Shown in pieces: positions 1 to 5,838 of a stretch of DNA of 5,838 nt. This DNA is from Yoonia sp. GTDB taxonomy: Bacteria; Pseudomonadota; Alphaproteobacteria; Rhodobacterales; Rhodobacteraceae. The DNA is taken from assembly GCA_028822885.1 (NCBI GenBank), contig JAPKCP010000208.1, positions 1 to 5,838 on the forward strand, given 5' to 3'. Every line of letters begins with the position of its first letter. Position 1 is the stretch's first letter. A program made the position numbers and the translations under genes. Under the pieces are notes generated by a model. It made no database searches. It worked only from the letters and a program-made list of their open reading frames with translations, and was not told the DNA's origin.

Positions 1-1223
1 GAGGCGTTCGCGCGTGGTGTCTGGCTAATGATATGGCCACTCGCAATGACGTAGAGTCGGGTTGCGCGCAGGCGCAGCGCCTCAATGGGGTCGCCAGCAT
101 CAAGAATGACCAACGAAGCCTTCGCCCCGACATGTAGGCCATAATCGGTTAGCCCCATTGTTGTGGCGTTGTTCACCGTGACCATATCAAAACAAGTTCG
201 CATATCTTTGGGACTGGTCATCTGTGCCACATGCAGCCCCATGAAGGCCACATCAAGCATATCGGCGGTCCCCAACGAGTACCACGGATCAAGAACGCAG
301 TCCTGCCCCCAACCAACGTTAATGCCCATAGCCAGCATTTCCTTCACCCGCGTCAGCCCACGTCGCTTGGGGTAAGTGTCATGGCGTCCCTGAAGGACGA
401 TATTGATCAGCGGATTGGGGATGACGTTGATGTCGGCTTCAGCGATAAGTGGTAGCAGCTTGGACACGTAATAATTATCCATCGAATGCATCGACGTCAA
501 ATGCGATCCTGCAACGCGGCCCTGCAAACCAAGGCGCTGGGTTTCATACGCGAGGGTTTCGATGTGGCGTGAATGGGGGTCGTCACTTTCGTCGCAATGC
601 ATATCTACTGGTAATCCACGCGCGGCGGCAATTTCGCAAAGCTCGCGCACTGAGGCCGCACCATCTGCCATTGTGCGCTCAAAGTGGGGGATGCCGCCCA
701 CAACATCGACGCCCATATCCAAAGCGCGGATCGTGTTTTCACGCGCGGTGGGGTCGCGGTAAAATCCATCCTGCGGGAATGCCACGAGCTGTAAATCAAT
801 GTAATCTTTGACTTGGTCTTGCACCTGCAGCATCGCCTCGACGCCCAACAATCGATCGTCACATGTGTCGACATGGCTCCGGATCGCCAACACCCCCATA
901 CTTGCGGCCCAATCGCAATATTTCAGTGCACGCTCCACAACATCGTCCTGCGTCATGACCTGTTTGAGTTCACCCCAAAGTCCAATCCCTTCGAGCAACG
1001 TTCCAGAGGCGTTGATGCGTGGCAAACCGTAAGACAGTGTTGCATCCATATGAAAATGTGGGTCCACAAAGGGCGGGCTGACAAGATCGCCAGATGCGTC
1101 GACAGTCTGACCTGATGCCGCATCCGTCAAATCGCCAATCGCTTCAATCTTGGCACCCTTAATACCAATATCCGCCACCTGCCCATCCGGCAGCGTGCCA
1201 CCTTTGACGATCAGATCAAACAT
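1..1223 (-). CDS. codA: CodA-type cytosine deaminase (possible 5-methylcytosine deaminase), 3' end cut by window edge
   Basis: Cytoplasmic metal-dependent hydrolase of the amidohydrolase superfamily, predicted to deaminate cytosine or a 5-substituted cytosine to the uracil/thymine form plus ammonia. The frame is open from ATG at 1223 to the window edge: 407 residues, against 427 in E. coli CodA, so about 15 are missing. Blocks recalled from CodA are nearly intact: PPFVDPHFHMD, IDLQLVAFPQDG, HCDESDD, QGRHDTYPKRRG, DPWYSLGTADML. Metal and catalytic positions match CodA at a constant offset of 5: His56, His58, Gln151, His209, Glu212, His241 and Asp308 (CodA 61, 63, 156, 214, 217, 246, 313). CodA Asp314 is replaced by Cys309, and CodA Phe316 by Leu311. 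The start is supported by AAAGGAG 7 nt upstream. It overlaps the second permease stop as TGATG, making it the fifth gene of the transporter operon. The symbol is meant at family level. Isoguanine or other aminopyrimidine/triazine substrates (AtzC-like relatives) remain possible. Confidence 0.92.
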   Translation of the reverse strand, partial: MFDLIVKGGTLPDGQVADIGIKGAKIEAIGDLTDAASGQTVDASGDLVSPPFVDPHFHMDATLSYGLPRINASGTLLEGIGLWGELKQVMTQDDVVERALKYCDWAASMGVLAIRSHVDTCDDRLLGVEAMLQVQDQVKDYIDLQLVAFPQDGFYRDPTARENTIRALDMGVDVVGGIPHFERTMADGAASVRELCEIAAARGLPVDMHCDESDDPHSRHIETLAYETQRLGLQGRVAGSHLTSMHSMDNYYVSKLLPLIAEADINVIPNPLINIVLQGRHDTYPKRRGLTRVKEMLAMGINVGWGQDCVLDPWYSLGTADMLDVAFMGLHVAQMTSPKDMRTCFDMVTVNNATTMGLTDYGLHVGAKASLVILDAGDPIEALRLRATRLYVIASGHIISQTPRANA

Positions 1224-2167
1224 CAGCGTTCTCCTTTGTTGAATGGCACCATGAGGGCCGCAGGCACTTCGGCACGGCGCGACATCACGACAAGCGCCAC
1301 GATGGACAAAATATAGGGCATCATCAGAAATATCTGATACGGAACAAGTGCGCCCAAACTCGTTTGCTGCACCCGGATTTGAAGCGCATCAAACGCCGCG
1401 AACAATATGGCACCCAATAGGGCTTTTCCCGGCCGCCAAGACCCGAACACGACAAGTGCGATACAGATCCAGCCGCGCCCATTGACCATTTCGAAAAAGA
1501 AGCTGTCAAAGGCAGACATAGTCAAAAACGCACCGCCCATCGCCATAAAGCCACTGCCAACAATGACAGCCCCCATACGGATAGCTGTGACCGATAGGCC
1601 CTGTGCCGCCACCGCCGCGGGGTTTTCGCCAGCGGCGCGCACCGCAAGCCCCAGCGGCGTGCGGTACAGCACAACCGCCACCACAGCGACCAATACAAAG
1701 GCCAAATACGTAAACGGTGTTTGCGAAAACAGTGCAGGTCCGATCAATGGAATGTCCGACAGGATCGGGATTTCGAACGGTTGGAAGGCATCAATCTTTG
1801 GCGGACTTGTGACCTCAGGCAAAGCAAGGCGGTAGGCATAATAAGTCGATGACGTCGCAAGAAGTGTCACACCTAAACCGACAACGTGCTGGGATAATCC
1901 GAATGGCACTGTCAGGATACTGTGCAGCAACCCAAACAACATCCCCACAAGCATCGCAACACCAACGCCAACCCACAATCCCGTGCCTGAATAAACTGCC
2001 ATCCAGCCCGCAAAGGCCCCTGCGACCATGATGCCTTCGATTCCAAGGTTAAGGACACCTGCCCTTTCACAGATTAGCTCCCCCAATGTGGCAAAGATTA
2101 GCGGGCTGGCAATCCGGATGGCGGCGGCCCAAAAACTGGCCGTAAACAGGATATCAATGATGTCCAT
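1223..2167 (-). CDS. BMP-type nucleoside/nucleobase ABC transporter, second permease
   Basis: Inner-membrane permease of 314 residues in the BPD_transp_2 family, the smaller of the two permeases in BMP/PnrA/NupNOPQ-type importers. Visible family features are the block GELICERAGVLNLGIEGIM (residues 29-47), the loop TPLGLAVRAAGENPAAVAAQG, which resembles the usual TxxGLxLRAxGENPxAA coupling region, and GRGWICIALVVFGSWRPGKA near the C-terminal third. Hydrophobic stretches run almost end to end, consistent with roughly eight to ten membrane segments; exact topology was not computed. The ATG at 2167 is 4 nt after the first permease stop (TAG, 2174-2172), with GAGGGA 8 nt upstream. Its TGA stop overlaps the deaminase ATG by one base. 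It should pair with the 349-residue permease to form the channel. The substrate cannot be read from the permease itself. Confidence 0.95.
   Translation of the reverse strand: MDIIDILFTASFWAAAIRIASPLIFATLGELICERAGVLNLGIEGIMVAGAFAGWMAVYSGTGLWVGVGVAMLVGMLFGLLHSILTVPFGLSQHVVGLGVTLLATSSTYYAYRLALPEVTSPPKIDAFQPFEIPILSDIPLIGPALFSQTPFTYLAFVLVAVVAVVLYRTPLGLAVRAAGENPAAVAAQGLSVTAIRMGAVIVGSGFMAMGGAFLTMSAFDSFFFEMVNGRGWICIALVVFGSWRPGKALLGAILFAAFDALQIRVQQTSLGALVPYQIFLMMPYILSIVALVVMSRRAEVPAALMVPFNKGER
1231..1237 (-). promoter_or_regulatory. Ribosome binding site of the deaminase gene
   Basis: AAAGGAG on the minus strand lies 7 nt before the ATG at 1223, inside the last codons of the second permease. It is one of the two strongest Shine-Dalgarno sequences in the window, the other being that of the binding-protein gene. 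It fixes the start and suggests the enzyme can be translated efficiently on its own as well as by coupling through the TGATG overlap. Confidence 0.75.
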
Positions 2168-2171
2168 AGCG

Positions 2172-3221
2172 CTAATCCCTCACCACGCGAAAGCGCGTCA
2201 GCATAATAGCGAGAACCATCAACAAAAGTGCTGTCGCAAGCATGATGTCCGCAAGATAGGTCGGCACGCCCGCGGCGCGGCTCATGCTGTCAGCGCCCAC
2301 AAAAATACCTGCAACAAACAAGGCCGCGACAATCACACCAAGCGGGTGCAGCAAGGCCAGCATTGCGACAATGATCCCCGTGTAGCCAAAGCCGGGCGAC
2401 AGATCGAGGGTCAGACTGGCTTTTACCCCCGCCACCTCGGAAAATCCTGCAAGCGCTGCCAGACCTCCAGACAAAAGCGCAGTTTTCACTAAGACGATGT
2501 TCACAGGAATGCCCGCAAACGCAGCGGCCTGTTTGTTCAGACCGACAGCGCGCATCTCATAGCCAAGCGTGCTGCGCGTCTGGATAATCCAAATGACAAA
2601 AGCTGAAAGAATTGCGAGCGCAAACCCCCAATGCAAACGTAGCCCCTCAATCAGCCGTGGCAATCGCGCCTCTTCGATCAAACGCGCCGACTTGGGCCAG
2701 CCCATGCCCATCGGATCTTTCAACGGACCCTCAAGCAGCATCGAGATGAACAGCAGGAATATAAAGTTGAAAAGCAAAGTCGTCACAACCTCGTCCACGC
2801 CAAATCGAGTTTTGAGCAGGGCAGGTATTAATAAGACAATCGCGCCCGCGAGAATTGAAAACACAATGAGTGTGGGCAGAAGCGCGATGCTGGGCCACGG
2901 CAGGACGCCGGTACCAAGCATGACTGTCAGCAACGCACCTGCGTAAAGCTGCGCCTCTGCGCCAATGTTCCAAAACTTGGCGCGAAACGCGACAGCGGCG
3001 GCAAGGCCGGTAAAAATCAAAGGGGTGGCGCGGTTTAATGTCTCAAGCAGGGCAAATTGTGACCCAAACGCGCCGTTCAAAATCAGCCCGAAAACAGAAA
3101 ACGGGTTCGCCCCCGCAAGCATCCCCAGAAGCGATGCAATAACCACAGTCGCGCCAAGTGCAATCGCAGGCGGCATCAGGCTGCGCGCCAGTGACGGGTT
3201 TTTGATGGGTTCAAGACGCAT
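2172..3221 (-). CDS. BMP-type nucleoside/nucleobase ABC transporter, first permease
   Basis: Inner-membrane permease, 349 residues from the chosen ATG, BPD_transp_2 family, the larger permease of BMP-type importers. Family features in order: a first hydrophobic helix (about residues 17-38), NRATPLIFTGLAAAVAFRA (63-81) followed by KFWNIGAEAQ (82-91), RFGVDEVVTTLLFN (139-152) and, in the C-terminal half, a RAVGLN...AAAFAGI loop like the RAVGxNPxAAxxAGI region that contacts the ATPase. The long hydrophilic segment after about residue 163 (EGPLKDPMG...) is probably periplasmic. The ATG at 3221 lies inside the ATPase gene, overlapping its end by 11 nt. Only a poor Shine-Dalgarno (GGTGG, 3 nt away) precedes it, so translation probably depends on ribosomes ending the ATPase. 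A TTG at 3266 would add 15 residues (MAFGWQVKDLTTWWP) but looks less family-like and lies deeper in the ATPase reading frame. The gene identity is firm; the start is moderately sure. Confidence 0.94.
   Translation of the reverse strand: MRLEPIKNPSLARSLMPPAIALGATVVIASLLGMLAGANPFSVFGLILNGAFGSQFALLETLNRATPLIFTGLAAAVAFRAKFWNIGAEAQLYAGALLTVMLGTGVLPWPSIALLPTLIVFSILAGAIVLLIPALLKTRFGVDEVVTTLLFNFIFLLFISMLLEGPLKDPMGMGWPKSARLIEEARLPRLIEGLRLHWGFALAILSAFVIWIIQTRSTLGYEMRAVGLNKQAAAFAGIPVNIVLVKTALLSGGLAALAGFSEVAGVKASLTLDLSPGFGYTGIIVAMLALLHPLGVIVAALFVAGIFVGADSMSRAAGVPTYLADIMLATALLLMVLAIMLTRFRVVRD
2176..2181 (-). promoter_or_regulatory. Ribosome binding site of the second permease gene
   Basis: GAGGGA on the minus strand lies 8 nt before the ATG at 2167, within the final codons of the first permease. 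It supports this start and close coupling of the two permeases. Confidence 0.6.
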
Positions 3222-4752
3222 GGGCCACCACGTCGTCAAATCCTTGACCTGCCATCCAAATGCCAAGCTGCGCAGGCGTCATCTCACCGCGCCCAAATGC
3301 AGGTGACAACCGCCCATCCGCGATCACGTAGATGACATCTGACAGGGCCATAACCTCGTCTAGGTCTTCTGAAATCAAAAGCACGGCAGCACCCCGATCA
3401 CGCGCCGCAAGCAGCTGACTGTGAACATAATTGACAGCCCCAATATCAAGGCCGCGCACAGGTTGATTGGCCAGAATGATCTGCGGGTTGGCTTCAAGCA
3501 CACGACCCAAGATCAATTTTTGCATGTTGCCCCCTGACAGCAACCGGATCGGCGTGTCTGCACCCGGGCAACGCACATCGTATTTGTCGATGATACCTTG
3601 CGCAAAGGCGCGGGATTTGCGCCAGTTGAGCCACCCACCAGTGCTGAACGCCGCAGTCTTGTAGCGTTCGAGGATTGCATTTTCTGTCAGATCAAAATCT
3701 GCGATGGTCCCAGTTTTGTGTCTATCTTCGGGTATCCGCGCGATCCCACTTTGCACAGCTACCCGCGGGCTCCATTTTTGTATGCGGCTACCATTAAGGG
3801 CAACATGTCCATCAATCGGGCTGCGCAAACCGCCCACAACATCTGCCATGGCCGCCTGACCATTGCCAGAGACACCAGCAAGGCCAATGATCTGGCCCGC
3901 CCGCAGTGCCAATGACACCGATTTCAAACCAGGTGCACTAGCGATATTCGGGGTGGTAACGTTGTTAAGCTCCAGAAGTGGCAGGCCGGGTTTGGCTGGT
4001 GCGACTTTCGGCGCAGTCGCCTCAACCCCCATCATCATCGCGGCGAGCGCGTGTTTGTCAGTGTCTTCGGTCCGCGCACCACCGGTCATTTTACCATGCC
4101 GGAGCACAACAACGCGGTCAGCAATTGCCATCACTTCGTGTAACTTGTGCGAAATAAAGATGATCGAAAGACCCTCAGCAATTGCCAGTCTAAGCGTGGC
4201 GAAAAGATCATCAGTTTCTTGCGGCGTCAACACGGCGGTCGGTTCATCCAAGATCAAGATGCGAACGTTGCGGTAGAGCGCTTTGAGGATTTCGACACGC
4301 TGCCGCTCCCCAACGGTCAGGCTGCCAACACGGGCATCGGGCGACACGACGAGATGGAATTTCTCAGATAAATTATTGATTTTAACACGTGCGGCGCCGC
4401 GATCTAAACGGTGGCTGAACAAAGGTCGTACGCCAAGTGTAATGTTTTCTTGCACCGTCAAATTGTCAGCTAACGTAAAGTGTTGATGCACCATGCCAAC
4501 ACCTGCATCCAATGCTGCGCGCGAATTTCCGGGCGGCAAAGTTTCCCCAAACACCGCGACGCTTCCACTGTCGGCCGTATATTGACCAAACAGAATGTTC
4601 ATAAGCGTCGTTTTTCCCGCACCGTTTTCCCCCAGTAGCGCGACAACCTCGCCTTTGCTCACCGAAAAGCTGACCGCATCGTTTGCAGTCAGTTCTCCGA
4701 AGCGTTTTGTGATGGCGTTGAGGCTTAAGGCCTCAATCGGCTCGTGGATCAT
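3211..4752 (-). CDS. BMP-type nucleoside/nucleobase ABC transporter, double-domain ATP-binding protein
   Basis: Cytoplasmic ATPase of 513 residues made of two fused ABC domains, the usual arrangement for BMP/PnrA (YufO/NupO-like, COG3845) and CUT2 sugar importers. Domain 1 has Walker A GENGAGKTT (41-49), Q-loop around MVHQHF (87-92), a non-standard signature SLTVGERQR (144-152), Walker B LILDEPT (166-172) with catalytic Glu170, and H-loop His202. Domain 2 has a degenerate Walker A GVSGNGQA (293-300, no lysine), a good signature LSGGNMQK (405-412), a Walker B ending LANQP (427-431) where Asp-Glu is replaced by Asn-Gln, and Glu462 where the H-loop His would be. One composite site should therefore hydrolyse ATP: domain 1 Walker motifs with the domain 2 signature. 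The ATG at 4752 is 6 nt after the binding-protein stop, without a clear Shine-Dalgarno, suggesting coupling. The 3' end overlaps the first permease by 11 nt. Confidence 0.96.
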   Translation of the reverse strand: MIHEPIEALSLNAITKRFGELTANDAVSFSVSKGEVVALLGENGAGKTTLMNILFGQYTADSGSVAVFGETLPPGNSRAALDAGVGMVHQHFTLADNLTVQENITLGVRPLFSHRLDRGAARVKINNLSEKFHLVVSPDARVGSLTVGERQRVEILKALYRNVRILILDEPTAVLTPQETDDLFATLRLAIAEGLSIIFISHKLHEVMAIADRVVVLRHGKMTGGARTEDTDKHALAAMMMGVEATAPKVAPAKPGLPLLELNNVTTPNIASAPGLKSVSLALRAGQIIGLAGVSGNGQAAMADVVGGLRSPIDGHVALNGSRIQKWSPRVAVQSGIARIPEDRHKTGTIADFDLTENAILERYKTAAFSTGGWLNWRKSRAFAQGIIDKYDVRCPGADTPIRLLSGGNMQKLILGRVLEANPQIILANQPVRGLDIGAVNYVHSQLLAARDRGAAVLLISEDLDEVMALSDVIYVIADGRLSPAFGRGEMTPAQLGIWMAGQGFDDVVAHAS

Positions 4753-4758
4753 GCTCAG

Positions 4759-5769
4759 TTAGGACGACGTCGGTTCGGTGTCATTGACGGTCACAGTGAA
4801 GGCCCCCGACATGATTTCTGCCTGACGCGTCGCGACCAATTCCATTGCAGCAGCAGGAACCTTTCCTTCAAATGTTCCAAGCGAGGCAAGTTCGGTTCCC
4901 CCTTGATTCATAAACGAATAAACACCGTAATCGGCGGCGGCAAAGGTGCCAGCCTGTACTGCGGCGATGGCCGTATCCAGCGTTGGTTCAAAATTCCAGA
5001 TTGCAGACGCGACAACCGTTTCGGGATAATCGGATTGCGTATCGATCACATTACCGATCGCCAGAACGCCCTTTTCTTGCGCTGCATCAGAAACTCCAAA
5101 GCGCTCGGCATAAAGCACATCAGCGCCATTTTCGATCATCGCAAACGCAGTCTCTTTGGCTTTGGGTGGATCAAACCAACTACCAATAAAGCTGACTTGA
5201 AACGCAATATCGGGGTTCATTTCAAGCGCGCCCGCCATAAAGGCGTGCATCAGGCGATTAACTTCGGGGATTGGAAAACCGCCAACCATACCGATATTAT
5301 TAGTCGTTGTCATCGATCCTGCTATGATTCCAGACAGATACGATGCGTCTTGAATATAGTTATCAAACACAGCGAAATTCGGCAGCGCGGCATCCTCTTT
5401 GAAACTGGACCCCATCAGGAATGCAACGTCAGGGTAATCAGCTGCGACCTCGCGCGCCTCTTGTTCAGCACCAAAGACTTCGCCAATAATCAATGTGTTA
5501 CCGGCTTCGGCATATTCACGCATGACACGGGCGTAGTCGGTATTGCTCACGTTTTCCGAGAATGAATAATCGATATCACCGCGTTCTTGTGCAGTCATTG
5601 CAGCTTTATGGATCCGGCTGACCCATTGCTGTTCAACAGGCACAGTATATATGCCCGCCATTTTTATCGGCTCCGCTGCTGCTGCGCGGCCAGCCCCAAG
5701 CATCATCAATGATGTTGCGGCTGTTGTCGCCATAAAGTGGCGGCGATTGAAGAACATTTTGTCAGACAT
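4759..5769 (-). CDS. BMP-family periplasmic substrate-binding protein with Tat-type signal
   Basis: Periplasmic binding protein of the BMP family (basic membrane protein, PnrA/Med-like, Pfam Bmp), 336 residues, expected to deliver a purine/pyrimidine nucleoside or base to the importer. The signal is twin-arginine-like: NRRHFM (8-13), a hydrophobic stretch to about residue 27, and a likely cut near AAAA-E (32/33). No cysteine occurs anywhere, so it is not a lipoprotein, unlike many BMP proteins of spirochaetes and Gram-positives. Family-like stretches are VFDNYIQDASYLSGIIAG (134-151), IGMVGG (159-164), GSWFDPPKAKE (196-206), GADVLYAER (215-223) and, near the C-terminus, DYGVYSFMNQGG. The start at 5769 is chosen over the in-frame ATG at 5805 because AAGGAG sits 7 nt upstream and it gives a normal signal peptide. 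It is the first gene of the operon; the ATPase begins 6 nt later. Ligand identity is inferred from family and neighbours only. Confidence 0.95.
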   Translation of the reverse strand: MSDKMFFNRRHFMATTAATSLMMLGAGRAAAAEPIKMAGIYTVPVEQQWVSRIHKAAMTAQERGDIDYSFSENVSNTDYARVMREYAEAGNTLIIGEVFGAEQEAREVAADYPDVAFLMGSSFKEDAALPNFAVFDNYIQDASYLSGIIAGSMTTTNNIGMVGGFPIPEVNRLMHAFMAGALEMNPDIAFQVSFIGSWFDPPKAKETAFAMIENGADVLYAERFGVSDAAQEKGVLAIGNVIDTQSDYPETVVASAIWNFEPTLDTAIAAVQAGTFAAADYGVYSFMNQGGTELASLGTFEGKVPAAAMELVATRQAEIMSGAFTVTVNDTEPTSS

Positions 5770-5776
5770 TGTAAAT

Positions 5777-5782
5777 CTCCTT
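5777..5782 (-). promoter_or_regulatory. Ribosome binding site of the binding-protein gene
   Basis: AAGGAG on the minus strand lies 7 nt before the ATG at 5769. It decides the start against the upstream in-frame ATG at 5805, which would add 12 residues in front of the Tat-type signal. Confidence 0.8.
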
Positions 5783-5794
5783 GCTTTCAAATCC

Positions 5795-5823
5795 ATTAAC
5801 TTCATTTTCGATCAAATGATCAA
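5795..5823 (-). promoter_or_regulatory. Weak candidate promoter of the operon
   Basis: On the minus strand TTGATC (5823-5818) and GTTAAT (5800-5795) are separated by 17 nt, each matching 4 of 6 bases of the sigma-70-type -35 and -10 consensus. Transcription would start near 5788, giving a leader of about 20 nt that includes the Shine-Dalgarno. Spacing and position fit, but the boxes are poor and the true promoter may lie beyond the window edge. Confidence 0.25.
5810..5821. promoter_or_regulatory. Short palindrome, possible operator
   Basis: GATCA-AA-TGATC is a perfect inverted repeat with 5-bp arms and a 2-bp centre, overlapping the -35 box of the candidate promoter. A regulator bound there would block that promoter. 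The arms are short enough to arise by chance, and no regulator gene is in the window, so this is a weak call. Confidence 0.2.
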
Positions 5824-5838
5824 GAAATGAATCTGAGG

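Noticed and set aside
605..874. 89-codon minus-strand open frame inside the deaminase region
   Set aside because: It is in a different frame from the continuous CodA-type frame, which contains all catalytic residues; no domain is visible.
1..1223. Deaminase considered as a pseudogene because it lacks a stop codon here
   Set aside because: The frame is unbroken for 407 codons, keeps every catalytic residue, and simply runs off the window about 15 residues short of CodA length.
1407..1835. 142-codon plus-strand open frame opposite the second permease
   Set aside because: Antisense to a strong membrane-protein gene; the Pro/Ala/Thr-rich product shows no domain. Typical shadow in moderately high-GC DNA.
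2028..2492. 154-codon plus-strand open frame spanning the two permeases' junction
   Set aside because: Antisense shadow across two firmly identified genes, with low-complexity His/Gln/Lys-rich translation.
4744..5565. 273-codon open frame on the plus strand opposite the binding-protein gene
   Set aside because: It lies wholly antisense to a clear BMP-family gene, has no recognisable domain, and its composition (rich in Arg, His and Cys) looks like a reverse-frame shadow.
5770..5805. Upstream in-frame ATG at 5805 as the binding-protein start
   Set aside because: No Shine-Dalgarno of comparable quality precedes it, and it would place 12 extra residues before the Tat-type motif and translate through the strong AAGGAG.
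5829..5833. GANTC (CcrM-type methylation) site upstream of the candidate promoter
   Set aside because: A single 5-bp site is expected often by chance, and nothing else ties this operon to cell-cycle methylation.

Overview
The window is one tightly packed operon read entirely on the minus strand, from right to left. It encodes a complete four-gene BMP-family (PnrA/NupN type) nucleoside/nucleobase ABC importer followed by a CodA-type cytosine deaminase. The Tat-type export signal, the moderate-to-high GC, and the resemblance of the proteins to Rhodobacterales sequences suggest an alphaproteobacterium, probably of the Roseobacter/Rhodobacteraceae group. This placement is by eye; no search was run.

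Layout, in transcription order: a short leader with a weak candidate promoter overlapping a GATC palindrome (5770-5838); a periplasmic substrate-binding protein (5769-4759); a double-domain ATPase (4752-3211); a first permease (3221-2172); a second permease (2167-1223); and a metal-dependent cytosine deaminase family protein (1223 to the window edge), of which about 407 residues are visible and only the last dozen or so appear to be missing. Junctions are a 6-nt gap, an 11-nt overlap, a 4-nt gap and a 1-nt TGATG overlap. Co-transcription and translational coupling are therefore very likely. No gap between genes is long enough to hide another gene, and no RNA gene, mobile element or CRISPR array was seen.

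Expected teamwork: the binding protein captures a base or nucleoside in the periplasm, the two permeases form the channel, the ATPase drives uptake, and the deaminase converts the imported aminopyrimidine in the cytoplasm to the oxo form plus ammonia, feeding pyrimidine salvage or nitrogen supply.

The most interesting point is in the deaminase. All the CodA metal and catalytic residues are kept at a constant offset of 5 residues, but the residue matching E. coli CodA Asp314 is Cys309. Loss of that aspartate is the published marker of bacterial 5-methylcytosine deaminases, which include one from Rhodobacter sphaeroides. The operon may therefore be a dedicated uptake-and-deamination system for 5-methylcytosine (or another 5-substituted cytosine), using an ABC importer instead of the CodB permease. 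This is a prediction, not something the sequence proves.
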